A DNA stretch of 64,000 nucleotides from Dyadobacter arcticus (lineage in GTDB: Bacteria; Bacteroidota; Bacteroidia; Cytophagales; Spirosomataceae), in NCBI RefSeq assembly GCF_011762185.1, contig NZ_JAASQJ010000001.1:496001-560000 (forward strand), in the 5' to 3' direction. The position numbers and the translations under genes were made by a program. This document shows, one piece after another, positions 16,499 through 25,691 of the stretch. Every line of letters starts with the position of its first letter. Within the stretch, counting starts at the first letter, position 1. The notes beneath the pieces are model-generated. The model made no database searches and was not told the DNA's origin. It saw only the letters and a list, made by a program, of their open reading frames with translations.

Positions 16499-17746
16499 AT
16501 GCAAAGAAATATTTTTATCGTTATCCTGATCCTCCTTATTTTCTTTGTAATCTCCTTCCTTACCAACATTCTCGGACCTATTATTCCCGACATTGTCAAA
16601 AGTTTTAATCTCAGCATTGGTCTGGCCGGGTTCCTGCCTTTTGCTTTTTTTGTTGCTTACGGGGTGATGTCGATTCCCGCTGGCTTAATGGTTGAAAAGT
16701 ATGGGGAAAAGAAGATCCTGATCCTCGCGTTTTTTCTGGCATTTATTGGCGCTCTTCTGTTTGCGCTCATCCCGGGATTTTCCATTGCGCTGTTTTCGCT
16801 TTTCATGATCGGCATTGGAATGGCGATGTTGCAGGTGGTGATTAATCCGCTGCTGCGGGTTGCGGGTGGTGAAGAGAAGTTTGCATTCTTTTCTGTTCTG
16901 GCGCAGCTATTTTTTGGTGCTGCTTCTTTCTTAAGTCCATTGCTTTACAGTTATCTGGTACTGAATGTGCATTCGGGCAAGTCCGGTTTTTTGATTGATA
17001 TACTTAATAATCTCGTACCCGAAAATCTCAAATGGGTTTCATTATATTGGGTTTTTGCAGTGATTGCGCTAGCAATGGTAGCTGTGATTGCCGTGGTAAA
17101 GTTTCCCAAGGTAGAATTGCTTGAAGATGAGCGGATTGATGTTGGCAAATCATTCAAAGAACTGGCAGCCAACAGGTTTGTCTGGCTTTTCTTTCTGGGC
17201 ATATTTGCCTACGTAGGAACTGAACAGGGTATCGCAAATTGGATCTCCCAATTCTTGCAAACGTATCACAATGTTGATCCGACCACAACCGGCGCTTCCG
17301 TGATCTCCTACTTTTGGGGTTTATTAACGGTAGGATGCTTTTTGGGATTGATACTTTTAAAACTGATAGACAGCCGGAAAGTGTTGATCTTCTTTACTTC
17401 GGGCGCGGTTATCTCATTACTTGCGGCATTGTTCGGCTCCAAAGACCTGGCTTTGCAGGCATTTCCAGTCACCGGCTTTTTCGCGTCGGTCATGTACTCG
17501 GTCATTTTCTCATTAGCATTAAATTCAGTCCCACGCCACCACGGCACATTTTCGGGAATTTTGTGCGCAGGAATAGCGGGTGGAGCAGTAGTACCATTAA
17601 TTGTTGGCGGATTAGGAGAACTGGTAGGACTGCAATTAGCCATGCTATTCCTGCTAATCCCGCTCGGCTACATCCTGAGCATAGGAATCTGGGCAAAACC
17701 ATTAATAAGCAACGAAAGGATCACAAACATCAAGGACATCTTCTAA
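16499..17746 (+). CDS. FHS-type sugar MFS transporter
   Basis: A 415-residue major facilitator with 12 predicted helices, resembling the fucose/glucose/galactose (FHS) symporters and Bacteroidota NagP-like permeases: FLTNILGPIIPDIVKSF in helix 1, PAGLMVEKYGEKK in the first loop, and VINPLLRVAGGEEKFAF. It likely imports the monosaccharide produced by the GH20 enzyme, then phosphorylated by the ROK kinase. Substrate is inferred from neighbours only. A 9-bp direct repeat, GCTAACAGC, occurs twice (17751-17759, 17765-17773) just after its stop. Confidence 0.85.
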   Translation: MQRNIFIVILILLIFFVISFLTNILGPIIPDIVKSFNLSIGLAGFLPFAFFVAYGVMSIPAGLMVEKYGEKKILILAFFLAFIGALLFALIPGFSIALFSLFMIGIGMAMLQVVINPLLRVAGGEEKFAFFSVLAQLFFGAASFLSPLLYSYLVLNVHSGKSGFLIDILNNLVPENLKWVSLYWVFAVIALAMVAVIAVVKFPKVELLEDERIDVGKSFKELAANRFVWLFFLGIFAYVGTEQGIANWISQFLQTYHNVDPTTTGASVISYFWGLLTVGCFLGLILLKLIDSRKVLIFFTSGAVISLLAALFGSKDLALQAFPVTGFFASVMYSVIFSLALNSVPRHHGTFSGILCAGIAGGAVVPLIVGGLGELVGLQLAMLFLLIPLGYILSIGIWAKPLISNERITNIKDIF

Positions 17747-17790
17747 AAAAGCTAACAGCTAAAAGCTAACAGCAAAAAAGCTCCTAACCC

Positions 17791-18951
17791 ATGTACAAAA
17801 TCATCCTGCTGCTCGACTTCGCGGAAGAATATAGCAAAAGCCTGATGAAAGGGATCAATGCTTATTCCAAAGAATATGGGCCGTGGATATTTTGCCGGAT
17901 GCCGCTGTTCCACCGGGAAACGATTGGTATCGACGGAATTCTGCAATGGGCGCTGGAATGGGGTGCTGATGGCATAGTAGGCCAATTGTATAATAAGGAA
18001 GTTGAAAAAATCCTTAAAGCTGAGATACCGGTAATTGCACAGGATTTTAAAGAGCGCTTTACTGAAATTCCGAACATTACGGGCGCATATCGTGAGGCTG
18101 GTGAGCTAGGGGCCGATTATTTTCTCAAAAAAGGTTTTACCAATTTTGCGTTTTACGGATTCAATGACATTGTATGGTCGCGGGAAAGGGCGGAAGGATT
18201 TGAAGAAAGGCTGAAAACCCGGGGACATAAAGTGCATTACTTTGAACATAAAAAGGCCAGGTCCACGGAGTTATGGTACTATAAGCCGAGTTCCTTGAGT
18301 CGCTGGCTTAAATCTCTCCCTAAGCCCATTGGTCTGATGACCTGTGACGATAATCAGGGTCAGCACATTACTGAGGCTTGCAGGCATGTAGGAATCCGCA
18401 TTCCTGAGGAAGTGGCGGTTTTGGGCGTGGATAATGATGAAATGATCTGTGATTTATCCGATCCTCCTCTTTCCAGCATTGCTTTGGACGTTGAAAAAGG
18501 AGGATATGATGCGGCGAAATTGCTGGACTATATGATCAGAAATGGCACTGATGATTATTACGACATTATCGTGAAACCCATGCAGGTGATCACACGGCAC
18601 TCAACGGATATTTATGCCACCAATGATGATCACATTGCTTCATCCTTAAAATACATTCACCAGAATATTGAGAAAAACCTGCATGTGGACGAGGTGGTGA
18701 AGCAGGTTCCTTTATCACGCAGGGCACTGGAAAAGCGTTTTCTGGAAATTACGGGTTACCCGGTTTACAAATACATATTCAACCTGCGCATCGAAAAATT
18801 TACCCAGAAACTGCTGGATACGGATATGTCAGTTTTTGAAATCGCATTAGATATGGGTTTGAATGACAGCAAAAATATAGCCCGCCAATTCAGGCAGGCT
18901 AAGGGTTGTAGTCCAAGTGTTTACAGAAATAAGTATCTCGCTGGCAAGTAA
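17791..18951 (+). CDS. XylR-type transcriptional regulator (LacI-like sensor + AraC DNA-binding domain)
   Basis: A 386-residue regulator. Residues 1-275 form a periplasmic-binding-protein-like sensor (LLLDFAEEYSKSLMKG, DDNQGQHITEACRHVG, VLGVDNDEM). Residues about 285-386 are an AraC-type double helix-turn-helix ending AKGCSPSVYRNKYL. The architecture matches XylR of enteric bacteria, which binds a sugar and activates catabolic genes. Its place at the end of the GH20-ROK-MFS run suggests that it responds to an amino sugar or another sugar imported by that permease. Its stop abuts the convergent M13 peptidase stop with no spacer. Ligand and operator are unproven. Confidence 0.9.
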   Translation: MYKIILLLDFAEEYSKSLMKGINAYSKEYGPWIFCRMPLFHRETIGIDGILQWALEWGADGIVGQLYNKEVEKILKAEIPVIAQDFKERFTEIPNITGAYREAGELGADYFLKKGFTNFAFYGFNDIVWSRERAEGFEERLKTRGHKVHYFEHKKARSTELWYYKPSSLSRWLKSLPKPIGLMTCDDNQGQHITEACRHVGIRIPEEVAVLGVDNDEMICDLSDPPLSSIALDVEKGGYDAAKLLDYMIRNGTDDYYDIIVKPMQVITRHSTDIYATNDDHIASSLKYIHQNIEKNLHVDEVVKQVPLSRRALEKRFLEITGYPVYKYIFNLRIEKFTQKLLDTDMSVFEIALDMGLNDSKNIARQFRQAKGCSPSVYRNKYLAGK

Positions 18952-20994
18952 TTACCAGATCACGATCCTGGCAGAATCAGGCAGTGCCATTTTATTTCCC
19001 GACGCACAGTTCCATGCCGACTGAAATTCTTTCAAATGAGGTAATGGCCCATTAATGCGTTGTTTGGCCGGAGAATGCGGATCTGTCTGTACCTGATTGC
19101 GCAATGCCTCATTGGTCGTGTTCATATGCCAAACCTGCGCCCAGCCGAGGAAAAACCGTTGTTTCCAGTTGAACCCGTCAATAGCGGCTGGCTCAGTTTT
19201 GCCTTTCAGCGACTTTTCCAATGCATAATAGGCTAATGTTAAACCGCCCAGGTCAGCGACATTCTCGCCAATCGTAAGCGCACCATTGATCTTGAAACCT
19301 ACCAAAGCCTCAATTCCACTAAAATAGTCAATATATTTTTTGGTCAGTTTGTCAAAATTCGCGCGATCCGAGACAGTCCACCAATTTTTTAGATTTCCTT
19401 CATCATCAAACTGCGAACCCTGGTCGTCAAAACCGTGCGTGAACTCATGGCCTATCACCGCGATAATCCCGCCGTAGTTAATGGCATCATCGGCATCACG
19501 ATTGTAGAATGGCGGTTGAAGGATACCAGCGGGAAACACGACCTCATTATTCAAGGGATTGTAGTAGGCATTGACAGTCTGTGGTGTCATAAGCCAGTCT
19601 TTCTTATCCACTTCTTTTCCGATCTTGTCCACTTGCTCCTTATGTTTGAAAAGTGATGCAGCCACCACATTTTCGATGAGCTTGTCCGGGGCAATTTTAA
19701 TCGATGAATAGTCCTTCCACTTATCGGGATACCCGATTTTATAGGTAAATGCTTTCAATTTTTTGTGAGCCTTTGCTTTGGTAGAATCACTCATCCAGGT
19801 GAGCTTATCAATCCTTTCCCCATAAACCGAGCGCACATTCTCAATCATTTCAGACACCTTTTTCTTATCATCCTCAGGGAAATACTTTTTCGAAAATAGT
19901 TTGCCTAAGGGCATCCCAAGAAGATTATCCGTCGATCGGATGGCTTTTTCCGATCGGCTTCTCTGCTGTTTTGTACCCCTCATTACCGTTGCGAAAAAGC
20001 GGAAATCTTCCAGCTCAAAACGTTTTGGCAAATAGCCCGCAAAACGAAGAAGAAGTTGCAACTTGGTGTACTGCTGTAATGTTGCCAGAGGAGTTGTTTT
20101 GAGCAAACTGTTCAGGTTTTGCAGGTAAGGCTTGTTCTGGACAATCAATGTGTCGGTTTTGATATCCTGCTTGTCTGCATAGGTTTTCAGGTCGAAATCA
20201 GGTACAAGCTTTTCAAAATCCTTGAAAGCCATTTTGTTATACGTCTTCACAGGATCCCGCAACTCTACATTGGTAAGCTGCAATTTAGCGAGCTTTGTTT
20301 CAAAATCGAGGATCGTTTGTCCGGGTTTAGCATCTGTGAAGCCTGAAAGCTCAAACATTTTGTCGACAAACTTTACGAATTCCTTCCGCACATTTAATGT
20401 GCTCGAATCCATGCGTTCATAATAACTTTTTTCTCCCAAGCTCAAACCTTGCTGTATCTGATACAATGCATTGATCTTGCTGTTTTTCAAATCACCTTCC
20501 ACACCAAAACCAATGACACTTTCTACGCCAAGCTTCTGCAATTCTGCGGATACAGGGGATAGGTCTTTCAATGACTTCACACCATTAATTTTATCAAGGT
20601 ATGGCTTCATTGGTTCCAGGGCCCGCTTTTCGATGGTTGCGGTATCGAGGAATGATTGGTAGTAATCGGCAATTTGCTGCTCTTCACTGCCGTTTTTGCG
20701 ATCTTCCAGTTTGGTAATTTCGCCGATAATCCCTTTCAGCCTTACTTCTTTATTTTCTTTATCCAGAATACCAAAAGCACCCCAGCGACTTTCGGTACCT
20801 GGTATCGGATTTTTCTTTTTCCAGCCTCCATTGGCATAATTATCAAAATCATCACAGGCCTTTGCGGTGGAATCAAGCGAACTAATGTCGAACCCAGCTA
20901 CTTTTTCGGTCGCGGACTCTTCTTTTTCTTTTTTACATCCGGACAGGAGCAAGGTTACTGCCAGAGTTGAATAACAGATTGCGGCTAATTTCAT
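18952..20994 (-). CDS. M13-family zinc metallopeptidase (PepO/neprilysin type), lipoprotein
   Basis: A 680-residue oligopeptidase of the neprilysin family, anchored as a lipoprotein (lipobox LLSG then Cys20). The N-terminal M13_N helical domain covers about 45-425. The catalytic C-domain has the zinc motif VIGHEFTHGFDDQGSQFD, the third-ligand motif ENVADLGGL, and the substrate-binding NAYYNPLNNEVVFPAG. It cleaves peptides up to a few kDa in the periplasm. The peptide transporter gene follows 37 nt downstream on the same strand, so products are probably imported by it. No catalytic residue appears to be missing. Confidence 0.94.
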   Translation of the reverse strand: MKLAAICYSTLAVTLLLSGCKKEKEESATEKVAGFDISSLDSTAKACDDFDNYANGGWKKKNPIPGTESRWGAFGILDKENKEVRLKGIIGEITKLEDRKNGSEEQQIADYYQSFLDTATIEKRALEPMKPYLDKINGVKSLKDLSPVSAELQKLGVESVIGFGVEGDLKNSKINALYQIQQGLSLGEKSYYERMDSSTLNVRKEFVKFVDKMFELSGFTDAKPGQTILDFETKLAKLQLTNVELRDPVKTYNKMAFKDFEKLVPDFDLKTYADKQDIKTDTLIVQNKPYLQNLNSLLKTTPLATLQQYTKLQLLLRFAGYLPKRFELEDFRFFATVMRGTKQQRSRSEKAIRSTDNLLGMPLGKLFSKKYFPEDDKKKVSEMIENVRSVYGERIDKLTWMSDSTKAKAHKKLKAFTYKIGYPDKWKDYSSIKIAPDKLIENVVAASLFKHKEQVDKIGKEVDKKDWLMTPQTVNAYYNPLNNEVVFPAGILQPPFYNRDADDAINYGGIIAVIGHEFTHGFDDQGSQFDDEGNLKNWWTVSDRANFDKLTKKYIDYFSGIEALVGFKINGALTIGENVADLGGLTLAYYALEKSLKGKTEPAAIDGFNWKQRFFLGWAQVWHMNTTNEALRNQVQTDPHSPAKQRINGPLPHLKEFQSAWNCASGNKMALPDSARIVIW

Positions 20995-21031
20995 CTCAGT
21001 AATTTGTTTATGACGAAGTTATATTAAATGC

Positions 21032-22522
21032 TTATTGGACTCCACCCATCCAGCTTTTCACCTTTTTCCAGAAAATAAGCAGCAACAGACCGAAGCCGGT
21101 ACTTATGATGGCTACCTGGTTGAACAATGCAGGCATTTGCATAATGTTCTCTTCATCAAACCCGCCAGCAAAAAGTCCTGCAATGAGGTTTCCCAGTGAA
21201 GTAGCCACAAACCAGATACCCATCAATTGGCTGACGTAGCGTTTTGGTGCAAGCTTGGTATAGGAGCTTAATCCTACCGGACTGAGGCAAAGTTCTCCGA
21301 TGGTCTGGAGAAAATAAGTGAATGTGAGGAAAAGGGGAGAAACCAAATCACCCTTAACGGCAATGCCGGACGCAGCTACCATGACAAAAAAGCTAAGTCC
21401 GGTCAGGATTAACCCGGCGGCAAATTTTACCGGGATAGATGGATTACGTCCTTTTGCAGCAAGTGATATCCAGAGACTGGCCAATACGGGGGCAAAAATG
21501 AGCACAAATGCAGGTTGGAAATTCTGGAACCAACTGGATGGAACTTCCCATCCACCCAGCATGCGCTGGGTGTGACGATCCGCAAAAATCTGCAATGATG
21601 TACCAGCCTGCTCATAACCGGCCCAAAACAATGCCGCTGCCAGATACAGGATGATCAGAACCAAAACGCGTCGTTGTTCTACCTTGGTAAGCCCTCCGGC
21701 TACCAGGATATATAAAAAATAAGATGCGGAAACGACTACAATGATGACACCTGCGCCCTTTGCAAGTCCTTGTGCAGTAGTCATATCAATCGTGCCGGTA
21801 ATTTGGAGAATAACCAGAAAGGCTATAATCAGTGCAATTAGTCCATAACCAAGTTTACTATTGGTTTTCGACTGGGCCACGGTTTCAGGTGTTGAGATTT
21901 TCGCAGGCGGAACATCGCCTAAGCCTTTCAAATAACGCGCACTACCAAAATGGAAAACGATAAGTCCGAGGAACATTCCGACAGCTGCTGCGCCAAAGCC
22001 CATATGCCAGCTAACCCTTTGGCCTAAGTAACCTACGATCGCAATTCCCAAAAAGGAGCCAAGATTGATCCCCATGTAAAATATGGAAAAGGCCGCATCG
22101 CGACGAGCGCCACCTTCGGGATAAAGCTCGCCCACAATAGAGCTAATGTTTGGTTTAAGCAAACCTGTACCTATTGCAACAGTTGTAAGTCCAATAAAAA
22201 ATAAGGCGGAGCCTCCTGGAACCGCCAAAATGATATGACCTAGCATAATTACAATCCCGCCATACCATATCGCTTTTTTCTGACCTAAGATATTGTCGGC
22301 CAGCCAACCGCCTGGCAACGACAAAAGATATACCGAGGCGGTGTAAATACCGTAGATCGCAGCGCCTTCGGCAGCACTCATACCCATTCCTCCGGTCACA
22401 TTATCTATTAAAAAGAGCAGAAGGATTGCACGCATCCCGTAGTAGCTGAAGCGTTCCCACATTTCAGCGAAAAACAAGATATACAATCCTTTGGGATGTT
22501 TTTGAGATATCGGTAAAGGCAT
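21032..22522 (-). CDS. POT/PTR2-family peptide transporter
   Basis: A 496-residue proton-coupled oligopeptide transporter (MFS). The signature ExxERFxYYG is exact at residues 20-29 (EMWERFSYYG), and the second conserved block (FSIFYMGINLGSFLGIAIVGYLG) is present. It likely imports di- and tripeptides. It is placed directly upstream of the M13 peptidase in the direction of transcription, so the two look like one peptide-utilisation unit (transporter first). No exact promoter was found; TATCTTG followed by CAC on the minus strand near 22576-22585 is one base short of the -7 consensus. Confidence 0.92.
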   Translation of the reverse strand: MPLPISQKHPKGLYILFFAEMWERFSYYGMRAILLLFLIDNVTGGMGMSAAEGAAIYGIYTASVYLLSLPGGWLADNILGQKKAIWYGGIVIMLGHIILAVPGGSALFFIGLTTVAIGTGLLKPNISSIVGELYPEGGARRDAAFSIFYMGINLGSFLGIAIVGYLGQRVSWHMGFGAAAVGMFLGLIVFHFGSARYLKGLGDVPPAKISTPETVAQSKTNSKLGYGLIALIIAFLVILQITGTIDMTTAQGLAKGAGVIIVVVSASYFLYILVAGGLTKVEQRRVLVLIILYLAAALFWAGYEQAGTSLQIFADRHTQRMLGGWEVPSSWFQNFQPAFVLIFAPVLASLWISLAAKGRNPSIPVKFAAGLILTGLSFFVMVAASGIAVKGDLVSPLFLTFTYFLQTIGELCLSPVGLSSYTKLAPKRYVSQLMGIWFVATSLGNLIAGLFAGGFDEENIMQMPALFNQVAIISTGFGLLLLIFWKKVKSWMGGVQ

Positions 22523-22611
22523 AGAAGAGAGGTGTTTTATTTGGTTTTTTGGGTTTTTGATAAATGATCTTATTGTGCAAGATAGGAATTATAGATAAAT
22601 ATCGAAATCCT

Positions 22612-22651
22612 AAAAAAAAGCGGCAGCCGGATTGGATGTCCGGCTGCCGCT
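22612..22651 (-). terminator. Intrinsic terminator of the 22.7-kb coiled-coil gene
   Basis: A 13-bp perfect stem (22619-22631 with 22639-22651, arm AGCGGCAGCCGGA) with a 7-nt loop. On the minus strand a run of eight T follows. It lies 24 nt past the stop of the minus-strand coiled-coil gene. Confidence 0.9.
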
Positions 22652-22674
22652 ATTAAAACTGCTTTCTATTAAGG

Positions 22675-23583
22675 TTATTTCACGGAGAATGTTCCTTCAC
22701 CCACTGAAAAACCTTCCGAATAAAGTTCGATCGTGTAAGTGCCTTTCGTGAAAGCCGCATCACGATCATACATAATGCTCACATCCTGATTATTGTTGGC
22801 ATACATCACCTCTTTGCTGGTAGTATAGCCTTGCTCTTGACCGTTGAGTTCGAATGTACCTGATCCGGTTTTGGTGTCCGATATGGTTGCACCAGTTGGA
22901 TCGATGATCCGCAAATAAATGGTTTTATTATCAGACATGGTCAGCGGGTTTTTCTCTAACATAAAGTCTACCCGCACTTTGTCCACTCTTTTAGATTTGA
23001 CATTTTCGCCCTCGCGAATTTTACCTTTTGACGAAACCGCGTATACTTTTACATTCCTGGCACGGAGTGCCGCAGCCATAGTTACTTTCGATTCCAGTTC
23101 AGTATTTTTTGCAACAACACCACTCAACGAATCTGTTATAGCTTGTTTTGTGGTTTGTAACTCAGTTTTTTCTTGTACCAATGTTTCGTTTTGACTGATC
23201 AGTTGCTGGTTTTCTTCTCTTAACTGAGCGATTTCAACATCTTTCTTGGTGAGGAACTCTTCATATTCCTTCACCTTCTTACCCATATTGGCATTGCCTT
23301 TGCGAAGCGAAATACGATCTTGTTCTAATGAGGCTTTCGCTTTTTCCAGTTCTTCAATGTTGCCACCCAGGTTTTGTACCTCAGTGATCCTTGCATCCAG
23401 CTGTTTTCCGATAGAGTCCAGTTTTATTTCAGCACTGGCCAATTCATTTACACGTGCCTGAATGTCGGTTGTCTGCTTATTTGTAATCGCATGCTCATTA
23501 TAATAAAGGTATCCGAAAACGGCGGCAAGGATTGTCATCAGGATCAAGCCGACCAGAAGCCCGGTGTTATTTTTACGTTCCAT
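22675..23583 (-). CDS. Coiled-coil inner-membrane protein with C-terminal beta domain (paralogue A)
   Basis: A 302-residue protein of unknown function. One transmembrane helix is at residues 7-28 (TGLLVGLILMTILAAVFGYL), followed by a long coiled coil (about 35-165, rich in Leu, Glu, Gln and Lys heptads). The C-terminal domain (about 175-302) looks all-beta, with KSKRVDKVRVDF, IYLRIIDPTGATISD and GTYTIELYSEGF. The protein at 54625-55575 has the same architecture with matching motifs (KSKRVDKLKLVF, IYVRVLDPEGAVLSD, GKYNVELYAEGY). The topology suggests a periplasmic rod ending in a binding head; a cell-envelope scaffold is a guess. It is monocistronic, with terminators on both sides. Confidence 0.8.
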   Translation of the reverse strand: MERKNNTGLLVGLILMTILAAVFGYLYYNEHAITNKQTTDIQARVNELASAEIKLDSIGKQLDARITEVQNLGGNIEELEKAKASLEQDRISLRKGNANMGKKVKEYEEFLTKKDVEIAQLREENQQLISQNETLVQEKTELQTTKQAITDSLSGVVAKNTELESKVTMAAALRARNVKVYAVSSKGKIREGENVKSKRVDKVRVDFMLEKNPLTMSDNKTIYLRIIDPTGATISDTKTGSGTFELNGQEQGYTTSKEVMYANNNQDVSIMYDRDAAFTKGTYTIELYSEGFSVGEGTFSVK

Positions 23584-23674
23584 AATAGAATGTTTAGGTT
23601 AAATGATAGTATTTATTATGAGGAATATTCAAAAAACTATGCCATTACTATACGCAACTGTTACGCTTACCTCT

Positions 23675-23720
23675 AAAAACAACAGCCACTTGTAAGACTG
23701 ATCTTACAAGCGGCTTGTTG
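23675..23720 (-). terminator. Terminator of the TPM gene
   Basis: Arms 23680-23697 and 23702-23720 form an 18-bp stem with one bulge and a CTGA loop. On the minus strand it is followed by five T. It lies about 40 nt past the stop of the TPM-domain gene at 23763. Confidence 0.8.
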
Positions 23721-23762
23721 TCTTTATTTAACTTATTTTAAATCAGTTGATTAAATATACAT

Positions 23763-24533
23763 TTAATAATCGCCTCCGGCTCCTCCTCCTCCGAAGCTTC
23801 CTCCACCGAACCCACCGAATCCCCCGCCACCGCCTCCGCCACCTCCCCAGTTGCCAGAGAAGCTACCACTCCCGGAATGGGTAGTATACGGCCAAAAGAT
23901 AGGCCCGCCGAAGTTTCCTAAGCCCCCTCCACCCCTTCCACCTCTCCTGCGATTTCTGAAAATGATAATTAGGATGATGACAAAGACGATAATGAATGTT
24001 ACCAATGGTGATGAACCGTCGCCTGTATCCTCTTTGGCATCGGCTTTATATTCTCCAGTCGCATACTTAAAAATCATATCCACACCCTGGTCTAACCCCT
24101 GGTAAAACTGGCCGTTTTTAAATTGAGGCGTAATTACCTGGGAGATAATGCGTTTTGCGATGGCATCCGGTATAGCACCCTCCAAGCCGTAGCCGGTACT
24201 AATGAACACTTTTCTATCCGTTGGCGCCCAAAGCAACACGATGCCATTATCCTTGTCTTTTTGTCCTACGCCCCACTCGCGACCGATTTTTAAAGCATAG
24301 TCGGCCATTGGATAATCACCCGTCGTTGGAACGATGACAATAACGATTTGTGAAGAAGTGGAATCATTGTAGGAAACCAGCTTTTGTTCCAAACTCGCCT
24401 TTTCACCTTCACTCAATTGATTTGCAAAATCGTTGACCAGGCGGGGTGGATTCGGTTTTGCAGGAATATCCTGAGCCCGAACGCCGAACAGCACAAGGGA
24501 AAGCAAAAAGGAAAAAATCAGGGATTTATTCAT
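23763..24533 (-). CDS. TPM-domain (YgcG family) membrane protein with Gly-rich tail
   Basis: A 256-residue protein with signal peptide (MNKSLIFSFLLSLVLFGVRAQ), an extracytoplasmic TPM phosphatase-like domain (about 30-160, including TTGDYPMADYALKIGREWGVGQ), a transmembrane helix near 175-195 and an extreme Gly-rich C-terminus ending in GGG/GGF repeats. TPM proteins bind metal and nucleotide-like ligands and usually occur with LemA, as here. The start overlaps neither neighbour; 5 nt separate it from the second TPM gene. The exact biochemical role is unsettled in the family. Confidence 0.9.
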   Translation of the reverse strand: MNKSLIFSFLLSLVLFGVRAQDIPAKPNPPRLVNDFANQLSEGEKASLEQKLVSYNDSTSSQIVIVIVPTTGDYPMADYALKIGREWGVGQKDKDNGIVLLWAPTDRKVFISTGYGLEGAIPDAIAKRIISQVITPQFKNGQFYQGLDQGVDMIFKYATGEYKADAKEDTGDGSSPLVTFIIVFVIILIIIFRNRRRGGRGGGGLGNFGGPIFWPYTTHSGSGSFSGNWGGGGGGGGGFGGFGGGSFGGGGAGGDY

Positions 24534-24538
24534 AGCAT

Positions 24539-24982
24539 TTATTGCCCGAAAGAGATATCATCCGGAAGTTCGTTGACGTCATCGGACTTGTAGGGAAAGT
24601 GTGTTTTTAACTGTATACCTGCTTCACCAATGGCCTTCGAAAGCCCTTCGGAAAACTGACCTTTCAAGAAATATTCGCGTAGAAGGTCTTTCGTGCTGTT
24701 CCAAAAGTCCACAGGTACTTTTTCATCTATGCCTTTATCACCCAAAACAGCAAATTTGCGGTCTTCATAGGCCAGATAAAATAATACGCCATTACGTTCA
24801 GAAGTCTCATGCAAATTGAGCAGCAGAAAAACTTCTTTGGCTCTTTCCATCACATCCGTGTTTGCACATTTCTTTTCGATATGCACTTTTACTTCTCCGG
24901 AAGTCTGTTTCTCAGCTTCCTGTATTGCTTCAATAATGCGCTGTTGCTGTTCATCTGAGAAGAATAGTGCTTCGCTTGACAT
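24539..24982 (-). CDS. Soluble TPM-domain protein
   Basis: A 147-residue TPM-domain protein without signal peptide or membrane helix, so probably cytoplasmic or membrane-associated through partners. It shows TSGEVKVHIEKKC, GVLFYLAYEDRKFAVLGDKGIDE and GQFSEGLSKAIGEAG, typical of the short TPM proteins encoded beside LemA. It lies 5 nt upstream of the larger TPM gene and downstream of lemA, with a terminator-like hairpin between it and lemA. Together they form the common lemA-TPM-TPM set of Bacteroidota. Confidence 0.88.
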   Translation of the reverse strand: MSSEALFFSDEQQQRIIEAIQEAEKQTSGEVKVHIEKKCANTDVMERAKEVFLLLNLHETSERNGVLFYLAYEDRKFAVLGDKGIDEKVPVDFWNSTKDLLREYFLKGQFSEGLSKAIGEAGIQLKTHFPYKSDDVNELPDDISFGQ

Positions 24983-25015
24983 ATACCTGGAATATTTTGA
25001 CAGGAAGAAAAATGA

Positions 25016-25062
25016 AAACCCTGTTGATTCCCAATCAAATTGTTTGGGAATCGACAGGGTTT
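25016..25062 (-). terminator. Hairpin terminator/attenuator between lemA and the TPM genes
   Basis: Arms 25016-25034 and 25044-25062 pair over 19 bp with a single G-T wobble and a 9-nt loop. On the minus strand it is followed by TTTTCATTTTTC. It begins 4 nt past the lemA stop and 34 nt before the TPM start. It could be a partial terminator giving lemA in excess, or an end-stabilising structure. Confidence 0.75.
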
Positions 25063-25065
25063 ATC

Positions 25066-25647
25066 TTAGAACTTTACAGTAGGAGCGTTTTCTGAACCAG
25101 CTGACGCCGTGAAATAGCCTTTTTGAGCAAAACCAAAGATTCCAGCAAATAGGTTGGTCGGAAATGTCCGGACCTCCTGGTTGTAATCCTTCACTACGGT
25201 ATTGAAGTCATTTCTCGCAACACCAATGCGGTTTTCCGTTCCTTCCAGCTGAGCTTGAAGTTCCAGGAAGTTTTGGTTTGCCTTGAGTTGAGGGTATGCC
25301 TCAACAGATACCAAAAGCCTTGAAAGTGAGCTGCTTAGTTGATCCTGAGCGCCTTGGAATTTCGCGATATTCTCGGGGGTAAGCTGATCTGGATTGATAG
25401 TAGTCTGAGTTGCTTTGCTACGCGCTTCGATCACAGCTGTTAATGTACTTTTTTCAAAATCCGCAGCTCCTTTAACCGTACTTACCAGGTTAGGGATCAG
25501 GTCGGCCCGGCGCTGGTACTGGCTTTCTACTTTCGCCCACGATTCTTTGACGACTTCGTCCTTACTTACCAGGCCGTTATATTTACCGCAGCCTACGAAT
25601 CCCAGAATCAGAACTACGACGATCACTGCAATGAGTCCTTTTGACAT
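25066..25647 (-). CDS. lemA: LemA-family protein
   Basis: A 193-residue LemA protein: an N-terminal hydrophobic helix (residues 5-19) ending in VGC, which could be a lipobox, then the helical LemA domain with ESWAKVESQYQRRADLIPNLVSTVKG and a C-terminal segment ending in AGIFGFAQKGYF. LemA proteins are membrane-anchored helical bundles of uncertain function, commonly linked with TPM proteins. It is first of the lemA-TPM-TPM run. A minus-strand TAGCTTTG element lies at 25692-25699. Confidence 0.93.
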   Translation of the reverse strand: MSKGLIAVIVVVLILGFVGCGKYNGLVSKDEVVKESWAKVESQYQRRADLIPNLVSTVKGAADFEKSTLTAVIEARSKATQTTINPDQLTPENIAKFQGAQDQLSSSLSRLLVSVEAYPQLKANQNFLELQAQLEGTENRIGVARNDFNTVVKDYNQEVRTFPTNLFAGIFGFAQKGYFTASAGSENAPTVKF

Positions 25648-25691
25648 TTTAATATTCAGTTTAGAATTAATGAATGTGTTTCAAAGTTGAC

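Noticed and set aside
17751..17773. Direct repeat GCTAACAGC x2 between the MFS and regulator genes
   Set aside because: Only two 9-bp copies in A-rich sequence; probably a replication slippage trace, not a mobile element or CRISPR.
23851..24105. Antisense Pro-rich ORF over the TPM gene
   Set aside because: Mirror image of the Gly-rich tail codons; no start context or promoter.
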